This document shows, piece by piece, positions 25,611 through 34,294 of a stretch of 64,000 nt of DNA. A model generated the notes under the pieces. It was given only the letters and a program-made list of their open reading frames with translations. It had not been told where the DNA came from and did not search any database. The position numbers were made by a program, and so were the translations under genes. Position 1 is the stretch's first letter. The number at the start of each line of letters is the position of its first letter. Origin of the DNA: a virus. The DNA lies in the IMG/VR virus record IMGVR_UViG_3300032360_000003, positions 1-64,000 of that record; one strand, given 5' to 3'.

Positions 25611-25637
25611 AAAGGGGAGTCTATGGCTCCCTTTTTT
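25611..25637 (+). terminator. Intrinsic terminator between hsp20 and the polymerase gene
   Basis: AAAGGGGAG (25611-25619) pairs with CTCCCTTTT (25627-25635) around a 7-base loop and runs into a T tract. An ORF start at 25602 would read through it, which argues for the gp43 start at 25656. Confidence 0.88.
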
Positions 25638-25655
25638 AATTATGAAAAAGGAACT

Positions 25656-28127
25656 ATGAACGATTTTTATACAAACATCCAAGTAATTGGTGATGAAATG
25701 CTGGTTCGTGCAATAGTGGATGGTAAGCGAGAGAAATACAGAGAAGAATTTTATCCTACCTTATTTTGCCCAACCAAAAATCAAACAAAATTTAAAACAT
25801 TAGATGGTAAGAGTGTTGATAAAATCCAGCCAGGTACTATTACCGAGTGTCGGAATGAAGTTAGAAAATGGAAAAAGTCCTATAATATAAATTTATATGG
25901 TTCTACTGATTGGGTATGTCAATATATCGGTAAAGAATTTGATAATTGTAAGTATGATATGTCAAAAGTTAGGGTAATGAATATTGACATTGAATGCGGT
26001 TCTGAAAGTGGTTTTCCTACTGTTAGAGAAGCAAAAGAAAAGTTGACTGCTATTACATTCAAAGATAGTGAAACTGGTAAATATGTAACTTTGGGATGTG
26101 GGAATTATATAAATGCAAGAGATGATGTATTTTATGTAAAATGTGTAGATGAAGTTTCTTTAATCCGAAGATTTATAGAAATTTATAAGTCTATAGAACC
26201 AGATGTAATAACTGGTTGGAACACAAAGTGGTTTGATTTGCCATATCTTATTAGACGTATTAATAATGTATTGGGATCAAGTGCTAGTAAATTCTTATCG
26301 CCATGGGGATTGGTGAAAGAAAAAGTTGATAAGTGGATGGGTCGGGAACATATTGTTTATCACATTTCTGGAGTAGCACAGTTAGATTATTTTTTACTTT
26401 ATAAGAAATTTACATATGTAAATCAAGCAAGATATACATTAGATCATATTACAGATGTTGAGTTGGGGGAAGGGAAACTTTCATATAAAGAATATGGCAA
26501 CTTACACAATCTTTATAAAGAGGATTATCAGAAATTTATTGATTACAATCTTAAAGATGTTGAGTTAGTTGATAAGCTGGATGATAAGTTGAAATTGATT
26601 GATTTGACTTGTACAATGGCGTACGATTCTGGTACAAATTATGAAGATGTTCTTGGCCAAACGCGTTTTTGGGATGCCTACATTTATCATCATTTGAGAA
26701 GAAAAGATATAGTTATCCCGCCAAAGAGAGTAGTTGAGAAGAAAGAAAGGGTATATGAAGGTGCATATGTAAAAGATCCGATTATTGGATTGCATGATTG
26801 GGTTGTGTCTTTTGATTTGAATTCACTATATCCGCATTTGATAATGCAGTATAATATTTCACCAGAGACATTTTTGAAAGATGTACCTAGATTTTTTGTT
26901 GATGATGAAGAATTGATGAAGGGGGAAATCTCATTAACTGATTATCCTGATGCATGCATGGCTGGTAATGGATATTTCTTCTCTACAAAAGAAAAAGGGT
27001 TCCTTCCTGAGTTAATGGAAGAAATGTATAATGATCGGGTGAAATATAAAGATTTAATGTTTGATGCAATTAAGTCTGGTGATAAGGACAAGATTGCACA
27101 ATATAATACCATTCAAATGGCTAAAAAGATTTCGTTGAATAGTGCCTATGGTGCAATTGGCAGTGAATATTTTAGGTATTATGATTTACGTCAAGCCGAG
27201 GCAATTACCAAATCAGGACAACTTGCGATCCGTTGGATAGAGCGTAAGATGAATGATTATTTGAATAGTATTTTAGATACAGAAGATGAAGATTATGTCA
27301 TTGCAAGCGATACAGATTCTATTTATGTAACTTTGGGTAGTTTGATTGAGAAGGTGATGCCGGTATCAACAACTGATAAAATTGTTGATTTTATTGATAC
27401 AATATGCAATGATAAGATAGAGCCTTATATCGATAAGTCATTTGAAGAATTGGCCGAGTATATGAATTCTTATCGACAAAAAATGATAATGAAACGTGAG
27501 GTTATTGCAGAGAAGGGAATTTGGACTTCTAAGAAAAGATATGTATTAAATGTATGGGATAATGAAGGGGTTAGGAATGAAGAGCCAAAGATAAAAATTA
27601 TGGGCATTGAAGCAGTAAGGAGTTCAACTCCGCAATCCTGTCGAGATAAAATTTTAGAATCTATGAAGATAATATTAAATGGGGATGAAAATGAATTAAT
27701 TGAATATATAGAGGAATTTAAGAAGAATTTTAAGGATTTGCCTACGGAAGAAATTTCATTTCCAAGAACTGTAAGTGGTTTGAAAAAATATTTTGATTCG
27801 GTACATGGGTATATAAAAGGAACTCCAATACAGGTAAAAGGATCTTTGATTTATAATCAGATATTAAATGATAAAAAACTGAGTATGGATTATGAATCAA
27901 TAAAAGAAGGGGAAAAAATTAAGTATACATATTTAAAAGAGCCAAATCCTACTAGGGATAAAGTTATTGCTTTTGTTAATACTTTGCCAGAAGAATTTGG
28001 TTTGGATAAATATATAGACTACGATTTGCAATTTGAAAAATCATATATAGATCCAATCAAGACAGTTACAAATGCTATTGGTTGGAATCATGAAAGAATA
28101 TCAACATTAGAGGGGTTTTTTGGGTAA
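25656..28127 (+). CDS. gp43: Replicative DNA polymerase (family B)
   Basis: 823 residues from ATG 25656, chosen since MNDFYTNIQVIGDEMLVR aligns with T4 MKEFYISIETVGNNIVER and because the earlier start crosses a terminator. Exonuclease motifs: NIDIECGSESG (about 110), GWNTKWFDLPYL, YNLKDVELVD. Polymerase motifs: SFDLNSLYPHLIM, KISLNSAYGAIG, ASDTDSIY. T4 gp43 is 898 residues. It replicates phage DNA with gp44/62/45. The stop overlaps the next ATG. Confidence 0.97.
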   Translation: MNDFYTNIQVIGDEMLVRAIVDGKREKYREEFYPTLFCPTKNQTKFKTLDGKSVDKIQPGTITECRNEVRKWKKSYNINLYGSTDWVCQYIGKEFDNCKYDMSKVRVMNIDIECGSESGFPTVREAKEKLTAITFKDSETGKYVTLGCGNYINARDDVFYVKCVDEVSLIRRFIEIYKSIEPDVITGWNTKWFDLPYLIRRINNVLGSSASKFLSPWGLVKEKVDKWMGREHIVYHISGVAQLDYFLLYKKFTYVNQARYTLDHITDVELGEGKLSYKEYGNLHNLYKEDYQKFIDYNLKDVELVDKLDDKLKLIDLTCTMAYDSGTNYEDVLGQTRFWDAYIYHHLRRKDIVIPPKRVVEKKERVYEGAYVKDPIIGLHDWVVSFDLNSLYPHLIMQYNISPETFLKDVPRFFVDDEELMKGEISLTDYPDACMAGNGYFFSTKEKGFLPELMEEMYNDRVKYKDLMFDAIKSGDKDKIAQYNTIQMAKKISLNSAYGAIGSEYFRYYDLRQAEAITKSGQLAIRWIERKMNDYLNSILDTEDEDYVIASDTDSIYVTLGSLIEKVMPVSTTDKIVDFIDTICNDKIEPYIDKSFEELAEYMNSYRQKMIMKREVIAEKGIWTSKKRYVLNVWDNEGVRNEEPKIKIMGIEAVRSSTPQSCRDKILESMKIILNGDENELIEYIEEFKKNFKDLPTEEISFPRTVSGLKKYFDSVHGYIKGTPIQVKGSLIYNQILNDKKLSMDYESIKEGEKIKYTYLKEPNPTRDKVIAFVNTLPEEFGLDKYIDYDLQFEKSYIDPIKTVTNAIGWNHERISTLEGFFG

Positions 28128-28480
28128 TGTTTCAATATTACTGTGAATTGAAAAGGGTTATTGATGGAGATACTGTCGATGCATATATTGATTTAGGTTT
28201 TTCTGTCATTGTTAAAAAGCGTATAAGGTTTTATGGCATCGATACTCCAGAAAGTAGGACGCGTGATCTGGAAGAAAAGAAGCGTGGTCTTGCAGCGAAG
28301 GCACGTTTGATTGAATTGTTAGAAGCTAATGATAATAAATTTGTTTTAACTTCACATGGCGTCGGTAAATTTGGTCGGTGTTTGGGTGAATTATTTTTAA
28401 GTGATACTGATGATAAGTCTGTGCAATCAATCTTGATTGAGGAAGGTCATGGCACAGAATATTATGGAGGCAAAAGATGA
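28127..28480 (+). CDS. Staphylococcal-nuclease-like (thermonuclease) protein
   Basis: 117 residues. SNase-fold signatures: VIDGDTVDAYIDLGF (11-25, metal-binding DGDT), RIRFYGIDTPESR (32-44) and GVGKFGRCLGEL (about 78-90). No signal peptide is visible, so it acts in the cytoplasm on DNA or RNA. It lies directly after the polymerase and overlaps the next gene by 4 bases, suggesting a replication or host-DNA-degradation role. Confidence 0.88.
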   Translation: MFQYYCELKRVIDGDTVDAYIDLGFSVIVKKRIRFYGIDTPESRTRDLEEKKRGLAAKARLIELLEANDNKFVLTSHGVGKFGRCLGELFLSDTDDKSVQSILIEEGHGTEYYGGKR

Positions 28481-29019
28481 GAGTATATGAATTAGCCAAG
28501 GAATATGACAAAAAGGCTACTGATTTTGTAGATATTATTCAAAGTTTTGGAATTGATGTAAAAAGTCATTTGAGTTCGTTGGATGATGATAGAGTGGTTG
28601 AAATTCGGAATAAATTGGATACAAAGCAGGTTGCAATTGATTTAGAAAATGATTTACTTGAAAGGAAAATAGGAGTTAAGGAGCCACTTGAAGACAGTGA
28701 TCGCGATGTTTGGACTTTGGGTACTGAAGATACGGTTGTTGAACCAGACAAAGAAGGAGTTTCAACAGAGGATATTGAAGAAGCATTGGCAGCCAATATA
28801 AAAGCTGCAGGTGGTGCTCGTGAGAAATATGCAGAAACTGTTCAGGCTATAGTGGAAGATCCAAAAAATTGGTCAACGCCTACAGCTCGTCAGGATGACG
28901 ATAAAGAATGGGTAGAAAAGGTTACGGATGCAGATGTCTGGGCAGATGCAAAAATTGAAGAAGGTGAAGATGTTGAAAAACTAACTTTTTGGGGTTGGTT
29001 GAAGAAGATCTTTATTTAG
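28477..29019 (+). CDS. IF2 N-terminal-domain-like protein
   Basis: 180 residues. The N-terminal about 48 residues (MRVYELAKEYDKK, IIQSFGIDVKSHLSSLDDD) have the pattern of the small N-terminal domain of bacterial translation initiation factor IF2, but no GTPase domain follows. The rest is acidic, ending in WGWLKKIFI, a hydrophobic/basic tail. Function is unknown; the domain might bind 30S/50S subunits or nucleic acid. It is translationally coupled to the nuclease gene. Confidence 0.7.
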   Translation: MRVYELAKEYDKKATDFVDIIQSFGIDVKSHLSSLDDDRVVEIRNKLDTKQVAIDLENDLLERKIGVKEPLEDSDRDVWTLGTEDTVVEPDKEGVSTEDIEEALAANIKAAGGAREKYAETVQAIVEDPKNWSTPTARQDDDKEWVEKVTDADVWADAKIEEGEDVEKLTFWGWLKKIFI

Positions 29020-29028
29020 GAGAAAGTG

Positions 29029-30126
29029 ATGACTGAATTTTTAGAAAATATAGTAAAGGATTTAGATGATGAACATACCACAATTGCTTCAGAAGGTAAA
29101 TCTTCTGCAGAGTTCAGTGGTACGATGGATACTGGATCTTTTATCCTTAATGCTATTTTATCTGGATCACTCTATGGTGGAGTTGCAAATAATAAGATAA
29201 CTGCGTTTGCAGGTGAAGCTTCAACAGGAAAAACTTTTTTTGTGTTAGGAGTGATCAAGCAGTTTTTGATGGATAATGAACAAGGTGGAGTTATATATTT
29301 TGATACGGAATCTGCTGTTACTAATGAAATGATGCAGGTTCGTGGAATTGATACTACTAGGATAGTAAAATCGGAACCAGATACAATTCAAAAATTTAGA
29401 CATACATCAATCCAAATTTTAGACAATTATATTGCACAGGATGAAGAAGAGCGGAAACCTTTGGTTATGGTTTTGGATAGTCTTGGGCAGTTGTCATCAA
29501 CAAAAGAAATTGAAGATACTGCTGAAGGTAGTGAAACCAGAGATATGACCAAAGCTCAGATACTCAAAGCAACATTTAGAGTAATGAACTTGAAACTTGC
29601 GAAAGCAGGAGTTCCGTTACTTGTTTGTAATCATGTATATGATGTGGTAGGTTCGTACTTTCCACAAAAAGAAATGTCTGGTGGATCTGGTCTAAAATAT
29701 TCTGCATCAACAATACTCAACTTATCTAAGAAAAAGGAACGTGATAATGGTGAGGTAATCGGAAATATAATAAAAGTGCGAACTGAAAAAAGTAGACTGA
29801 CTAAAGAGAATCAATTGGTGGAATGCTTATTGACATATGAAAAAGGATTGGATAGATATTATGGTTTGGTGGAGTTAGGAGTTGAAACTGGCTTATTTAA
29901 GAAAGTATCAAATCGTGTCGAAATGCCAACTGGTGAAAAGATCTATGCAAAGGTTATATATGCAGAGCCGAGTAAATATTTTACAGATGAGATAATGGTA
30001 GAATTGGAAAAGATAGCAAAAGAGAAGTTTTGCTATGGTATGGAAACTGAATCCAATCCAACAAAAAAGGAAACTCAAGAGGAATTAACAGAAACTATAA
30101 CACTTATAGATAACGAGGTCGAATAG
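29029..30126 (+). CDS. uvsX: RecA-like recombinase
   Basis: 365 residues from ATG 29029 (GTG at 29026 is too close to AGGAG). Walker A GEASTGKTF (about 65-73), Walker B region VIYFDTESAV, LVMVLDSLGQL, and KEMSGGSGLKYSAS. T4 UvsX is 391. It performs strand exchange with UvsY and supports recombination-dependent replication. The stop overlaps the GTG start of gp41 by one base (TAGTG). Confidence 0.96.
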   Translation: MTEFLENIVKDLDDEHTTIASEGKSSAEFSGTMDTGSFILNAILSGSLYGGVANNKITAFAGEASTGKTFFVLGVIKQFLMDNEQGGVIYFDTESAVTNEMMQVRGIDTTRIVKSEPDTIQKFRHTSIQILDNYIAQDEEERKPLVMVLDSLGQLSSTKEIEDTAEGSETRDMTKAQILKATFRVMNLKLAKAGVPLLVCNHVYDVVGSYFPQKEMSGGSGLKYSASTILNLSKKKERDNGEVIGNIIKVRTEKSRLTKENQLVECLLTYEKGLDRYYGLVELGVETGLFKKVSNRVEMPTGEKIYAKVIYAEPSKYFTDEIMVELEKIAKEKFCYGMETESNPTKKETQEELTETITLIDNEVE

Positions 30127-31511
30127 TGAGTAGAATAGAATCTACTATTTTGAGAAATTTACTTTATAATGAGGATTACGCACGAAAGGTTATACCTTTT
30201 ATTGAGTCGGAATATTTTCATGATAGAACAGAGAAGTTAATATATCATGAAATATTTTCTCATATGGAGAACTATAATACATTACCTACAAAAGAAGTTA
30301 TAAGTATAGCAGTTGGTCAGGGCAATAAAATCACTGATGAAGAATATACAAAACTTATAGGATATGTGGATAATTTAGAGCAGGATGGGCCTATTGATAT
30401 TGATTGGCTCACTGATGAAACTGAAAAGTTTTGCAAAGATAAATCATTGTATAATGCAATAATGGAATCTATAAAGATATATGATGATAAATCAAAGGAA
30501 AAAACAGTAGAGAGTATACCAGAGTTGGTTGGTAAAGCACTTTCTATCAGTTTTGATCCTGATGTTGGTCATGATTATATTGATAACAGCGACGAGCGGT
30601 TTGATTATTATCATAGAAAAGAGGAAAAGATACCGTTTGATTTGGAGTTGATGAATAAGATAACTAAAGGTGGATTGTCTAAAAAATCATTGAATATAGT
30701 TATGGCGGGTACTGGAGTTGGTAAAAGTTTGTTCATGTGTCATTGTGCAGCTGGTAACTTAACTGATGGTAAGAATGTTTTGTATATTACACTGGAGATG
30801 GCAGAGGAAAGGATTGCAGAGAGAATTGATGCAAATTTATTGAATGTGTCAATGGAAGATTTGAGGCAATTGCCAAAGGATTTGTATGAACAAAAAATAG
30901 AAGGTATAAGAGAAAAAACAGTTGGTAAGTTGATTATAAAGGAATATCCAACAGCTGTTGCTCATGCAGGACATTTCCGTCATTTATTGAATGAATTGCG
31001 GTTAAAAATAAGTTTTACTCCCGATATAATTTACATAGATTATATAAATATTTGTGCGTCAAGTAGAATTAAAGCTAGTGCATATACAAATAGTTATAAT
31101 CATATAAAGTCGATTGCTGAGGAAATAAGAGGTTTGGCAGTTGAAAGAAATGTACCTATAATGAGTGCAACGCAGACCAATAGGGTTGGATTTTCAAATA
31201 CAGATGTTGAACTTACAGATACATCTGAAAGTTTTGGTTTACCGGCAACTGCTGACTTTATGATTGCAATTATAAGCACCGAAGATTTGGATAATCTCGA
31301 TCAGATAGCAGTTAAGCAATTGAAGAATCGTTATAATGACCCAACCATATATAAAAAATTTGTTGTTGGTTTGGATAGATCAAAAATGAGATTATATGAT
31401 GTTGAAGATAATGCACAGAGTGAAATAGTAGACAATAACATTGGTGATTTAACAACAACAAATGGCTTTAATAAGTCCAGAGATTATGATTTTGAGGGAA
31501 TACAACTATGA
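30126..31511 (+). CDS. gp41: Replicative DNA helicase
   Basis: 461 residues (T4 gp41 475), starting with GTG that shares a base with the uvsX stop. DnaB-like RecA core: LNIVMAGTGVGKS (Walker A), YITLEMAEERIAERIDAN, IIYIDYINIC, and ESFGLPATADFMIAII. SFDPDVGHDYID matches T4 SFDSYVGHDWMD. It unwinds the fork and recruits primase gp61. Confidence 0.96.
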   Translation: MSRIESTILRNLLYNEDYARKVIPFIESEYFHDRTEKLIYHEIFSHMENYNTLPTKEVISIAVGQGNKITDEEYTKLIGYVDNLEQDGPIDIDWLTDETEKFCKDKSLYNAIMESIKIYDDKSKEKTVESIPELVGKALSISFDPDVGHDYIDNSDERFDYYHRKEEKIPFDLELMNKITKGGLSKKSLNIVMAGTGVGKSLFMCHCAAGNLTDGKNVLYITLEMAEERIAERIDANLLNVSMEDLRQLPKDLYEQKIEGIREKTVGKLIIKEYPTAVAHAGHFRHLLNELRLKISFTPDIIYIDYINICASSRIKASAYTNSYNHIKSIAEEIRGLAVERNVPIMSATQTNRVGFSNTDVELTDTSESFGLPATADFMIAIISTEDLDNLDQIAVKQLKNRYNDPTIYKKFVVGLDRSKMRLYDVEDNAQSEIVDNNIGDLTTTNGFNKSRDYDFEGIQL

Positions 31512-31606
31512 TAAAAATGTCAGTACAAAAATTGATAGAGTGGGTACTATTGGTTTTTATTTTCACTGTAATTAGTTTACTCATAATGATGTTTAGCAAT
31601 TTATAG
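31508..31606 (+). CDS. Small single-pass membrane peptide
   Basis: 32 residues; ATG overlaps the gp41 stop (ATGA). Residues about 9-29 (LIEWVLLVFIFTVISLLIMM) are a hydrophobic segment. No function is recognised. Confidence 0.5.
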   Translation: MIKMSVQKLIEWVLLVFIFTVISLLIMMFSNL

Positions 31607-31616
31607 GGGGGAAGTA

Positions 31617-31820
31617 ATGAAAACATTTCGTATTACATATACTCAAGCTTCCGAGAATATGGTTGAGATCGAAGCAGAAAGTGCTAAGGATGCATGGAAG
31701 CAAATAGTTAATGAAGATTTAGATAAAAAAAATATAATTTTGAATATTGAAGGTAAAATTCATTATAAAGCAAAAGTTACTGAGGAAATAACAAAGCATA
31801 TTGCAACGAATCCAGTATAA
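31617..31820 (+). CDS. Small hypothetical protein
   Basis: 67 residues; a GGGGGG ribosome site precedes the ATG. The N-terminal half (FRITYTQASENMVEIEAESAKDAWKQI) looks like a small beta-alpha fold of the kind seen in DpnD/PcfM-like short proteins, but no call is made. Its stop overlaps the next start (TAATG). Confidence 0.6.
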   Translation: MKTFRITYTQASENMVEIEAESAKDAWKQIVNEDLDKKNIILNIEGKIHYKAKVTEEITKHIATNPV

Positions 31821-32128
31821 TGAGTATTTGGAAATTTACACATTTTATATCTGATCGGTATTTGTTTCATGAAAGATGGGATAGGGATGATCCTAACTTA
31901 AAAGAAGAATTAATGATGGTTATGCATAATTTTGATCCGTTGATGGGTATTGGTAGAATGGAGAAATCTACTCATTATGGATCTAGGAACGCATGGTATC
32001 ATTATAAAAAGTCAGTAGACAAAATAATCCTTTTCAAAGTTTCAAATATAATCGAGGTTTACCCAACTGGTGAAAATATGGATAAACCATATGTGAAACC
32101 TCATCACATTTTTGAATGTTGGAGTTAA
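31820..32128 (+). CDS. Hypothetical protein
   Basis: 102 residues, rich in His, Trp and Tyr, without Cys apart from one near the end. No domain is recognised. It begins on the last base of the previous stop, so it belongs to the same transcription unit as the small genes after gp41. Confidence 0.6.
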   Translation: MSIWKFTHFISDRYLFHERWDRDDPNLKEELMMVMHNFDPLMGIGRMEKSTHYGSRNAWYHYKKSVDKIILFKVSNIIEVYPTGENMDKPYVKPHHIFECWS

Positions 32129-32129
32129 T

Positions 32130-32714
32130 ATGTTAAAAACTACTTTAGAAATAGGTGTTATTATTGGTACTATATTTCTTGGGGGTTGTGTAGCTACGGT
32201 TGATTATGACCCATATCCTAGAGATGATTATCCAATTATTAGAGTACATCCGATACCGCATAGTGAATATTATAGTTATAATGGATTGTTTGCATATGTG
32301 CCAAAGCCAATTCCAAGACGGTTGTATTTCTATAATCAATTATGGTATGATGAACCATCAACGGTAGTCATACGAAGTAATGTCGATAGAGTACGAGTTC
32401 CGAATTCAAAATTATCAACCCATTTCCGTACCGCACCTAAGCGGAGAAATGTTGATAAAGAATTTAAGGAAATGCATCGCAAAAAGAATGAACAACTTTT
32501 GAAAAAAAGGAGAACTCCTGATGAGTCAAGCCGAATTAAACGTGACTCCAGACGCACTGAAAGTATTCCAAGAAGTAATCCAAAAAGGAGAAGAAGTAGA
32601 CCCAAGCAACGCCCTAGTTCGGGTGATGATAGCGGGAAAGACAGCAACAGAGTACGAGTACACGATGGGGATAGCGGAAAAAGACGAAGATCCAATAACC
32701 CACGCCAGAGATGA
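32130..32714 (+). CDS. Predicted lipoprotein with overprinted basic tail
   Basis: 194 residues from ATG 32130. Signal peptide LEIGVIIGTIFLGGC with lipobox LGGC, then a Pro/Tyr-rich region (YDPYPRDDYP, YVPKPIPRRLYFYNQ), so the protein is likely envelope-anchored in the host. Its last about 64 codons (Arg/Lys/Ser-rich, low complexity) coincide with the first about 64 codons of the NfuA gene in another frame. The N-terminal part is Tyr-rich and of unknown role. Confidence 0.7.
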   Translation: MLKTTLEIGVIIGTIFLGGCVATVDYDPYPRDDYPIIRVHPIPHSEYYSYNGLFAYVPKPIPRRLYFYNQLWYDEPSTVVIRSNVDRVRVPNSKLSTHFRTAPKRRNVDKEFKEMHRKKNEQLLKKRRTPDESSRIKRDSRRTESIPRSNPKRRRSRPKQRPSSGDDSGKDSNRVRVHDGDSGKRRRSNNPRQR

Positions 32715-33123
32715 TTTTTATGAATTTGATGATGTTACTCTTGTTATTGATGACGTTTCTATCAATAACCTTAAAGGATCGACTATAGATTATAAAGAGA
32801 GTGTTGATAAAATTGGGTTTGTTATAGATAATCCTAACAAGCCAATATGGAATGAAATAGAAAAGGGCTGTCAGCAATTACTGGATGAGCAAGTAAATCC
32901 GCAAGTTGCAATGCATAACGGTAGAATTGACGTAATTAGATTTGATGAGGACAACGGAGTTTTGTTTATTGAGATGAAAGGTGGATGTCAAGGTTGTGCA
33001 TCATCAGCACTTACACTGACGCAAGGTGTAGAAAATATTGTATTTGAACATTATTCAGAAGTTTATGAAATACAGGACGTAACGGATCATTCAACTGGTG
33101 AAAATCCATATTACGAAAGATAG
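32521..33123 (+). CDS. nfuA: Fe-S cluster carrier NfuA
   Basis: 200 residues (E. coli NfuA 191). It has an N-terminal degenerate A-type domain and a C-terminal Nfu domain with QVNPQVAMHNGRIDVIRF and the cluster-binding KGGCQGCASS (Cys156, Cys159). The end VTDHSTGENPYY mirrors E. coli LTEHQRGEHSYY. It starts at ATG 32521 after AAGGAG, inside the upstream lipoprotein gene. It would deliver [4Fe-4S] clusters to apoproteins. It is followed by glutaredoxin and IscA-like genes. Confidence 0.93.
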   Translation: MSQAELNVTPDALKVFQEVIQKGEEVDPSNALVRVMIAGKTATEYEYTMGIAEKDEDPITHARDDFYEFDDVTLVIDDVSINNLKGSTIDYKESVDKIGFVIDNPNKPIWNEIEKGCQQLLDEQVNPQVAMHNGRIDVIRFDEDNGVLFIEMKGGCQGCASSALTLTQGVENIVFEHYSEVYEIQDVTDHSTGENPYYER

Positions 33124-33136
33124 AAAGGAGAAATTA

Positions 33137-33523
33137 ATGGCGGTTATAGCATATCTAAAGCAACAGTGTGGTTGGAGTCGTGGTGTTAGGGAAATATTGG
33201 CGAAGTATGGTATAGAATATGAAGAAAGGCAGATACATATACCAGAAAATTTTCAAGAAATGGTAGAAAAGACAGGTCAGGCACAGCAGCCATGTGTACA
33301 GTTATCGGATAATTTGATTCTTTCTGATATCAGTGGCAAAGAGCTCCAAGATTACTTGATAGAAAATGGTGAAGAATATATTGTTAATGATGGGTCTGTG
33401 CCATTGGATAGATCATGTACTCCAGAGGAAGAATTGCTTAAGCAACAAGCAACAGGTCAGGCTAATGGTGGTTCGCGACCACATATTCCGATAAGAGATA
33501 CAGGGTTTTACGAGTCTCATTGA
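33137..33523 (+). CDS. grx: Monothiol glutaredoxin-like protein
   Basis: 128 residues from ATG 33137 after AAAGGAG. The thioredoxin-fold start AVIAYLKQQCGWSRGVREIL carries a CGWS active site (Cys11, Ser14), i.e. monothiol as in Grx proteins that bind and pass on Fe-S clusters. Then YGIEYEERQIH and a TVPQ-like loop (QQPCVQLSDNLI). The tail after about residue 85 is a non-conserved extension. The stop overlaps the IscA-like start (TGATG). Confidence 0.8.
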   Translation: MAVIAYLKQQCGWSRGVREILAKYGIEYEERQIHIPENFQEMVEKTGQAQQPCVQLSDNLILSDISGKELQDYLIENGEEYIVNDGSVPLDRSCTPEEELLKQQATGQANGGSRPHIPIRDTGFYESH

Positions 33524-33834
33524 TGCTTTCCATTACAGCTATAGCAAAATCTAAGGCAATGGAACTTAGAGAGGACGACAGTCATGGATTGCGAATAAAA
33601 GTAATCGGTGGCGGTTGTTCGGGGTTTATGTATGATTTGGGGTTTGATAATGAAGGAGATGCTGATAAGGTTGTTGATGTCGGCGGGATCAATCTTATTG
33701 TGGATAATCGTAGTATCCTGTATTTGGCGGGTTCTGCAATAGATTTTGAAGGTGGTTTGAATGGCACTGGATTTAAGATAGTTAATCCTAATGCAAATAG
33801 CACGTGTGGGTGTGGGGAGAGTTTTACAGTATGA
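33523..33834 (+). CDS. iscA: A-type Fe-S carrier (IscA/HesB-like)
   Basis: 103 residues from ATG 33523. It has the three conserved Cys: GGGCSGFMY (Cys32) and STCGCGESF (Cys95, Cys97). Family length is about 107. It carries or transfers Fe-S clusters downstream of the scaffold. With NfuA and glutaredoxin it forms a compact Fe-S module; HesB-like genes occur in cyanophages. The start of the next gene overlaps its stop (ATGA). Confidence 0.92.
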   Translation: MLSITAIAKSKAMELREDDSHGLRIKVIGGGCSGFMYDLGFDNEGDADKVVDVGGINLIVDNRSILYLAGSAIDFEGGLNGTGFKIVNPNANSTCGCGESFTV

Positions 33835-34019
33835 TATACGAATATGAGTGTTTGGATTGTAAGATTTTGAAACAAGATTGTGATCTTCTTGAAGGATATA
33901 AATTCAAAGTTAATTTGAAAGAAGGAAGTAAAAAAACATATTGTGGAAAGCGTTGTCTTATAAAATTGAGATATAGTGATTTGCAATATGGAAAGGGTAG
34001 AGTGAGACTAGTACAATGA
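33831..34019 (+). CDS. Small zinc-ribbon protein, FmdB-like, copy 1
   Basis: 62 residues beginning MIYEYECLDCK. The Y-x-Y-x-C-x2-C start is typical of FmdB-type zinc ribbons; a second Cys pair lies at YCGKRC. The start overlaps the iscA stop. It resembles the next gene and is probably a diverged duplicate; the GSGF tail of FmdB proteins is missing. Confidence 0.6.
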   Translation: MIYEYECLDCKILKQDCDLLEGYKFKVNLKEGSKKTYCGKRCLIKLRYSDLQYGKGRVRLVQ

Positions 34020-34294
34020 TATATGAATATGAGTGTCAGCTTTGTAAATTGATAGATGATTCTAGGGTTGAAGGATGTAAGTTTCTGGTAGATCAGAGTA
34101 TCAAAGATGAGTCATTGAAAAAATGTGGTGAATATTGTTTAGTACCAGAATATACTGGATCAAATCATGCTTATACTTGGATGCATGATCTTTTTGGTGA
34201 AGGTGCTGTAAAAAGGGTAATTACGGGTGGTTCTGGATTCATGCTCAAGGGTAGTGGATTTCATGCTAACGACTATAAAAAAGGAAATAAATGA
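34016..34294 (+). CDS. Small zinc-ribbon protein, FmdB-like, copy 2
   Basis: 92 residues starting MIYEYECQLCK, with a further Cys pair at KCGEYC and a C-terminal ITGGSGFMLKGSGFHANDY, matching the GSGFY..DY end of FmdB-family proteins. Role in phages is unknown. Four-base overlaps on both sides place it in the Fe-S gene operon. Confidence 0.65.
   Translation: MIYEYECQLCKLIDDSRVEGCKFLVDQSIKDESLKKCGEYCLVPEYTGSNHAYTWMHDLFGEGAVKRVITGGSGFMLKGSGFHANDYKKGNK

Noticed and set aside
32336-32695. 119-codon open frame on the minus strand.
   Set aside because: It lies opposite the lipoprotein/NfuA overlap, has Leu/Ser-rich shadow composition, and has no ribosome site or promoter.
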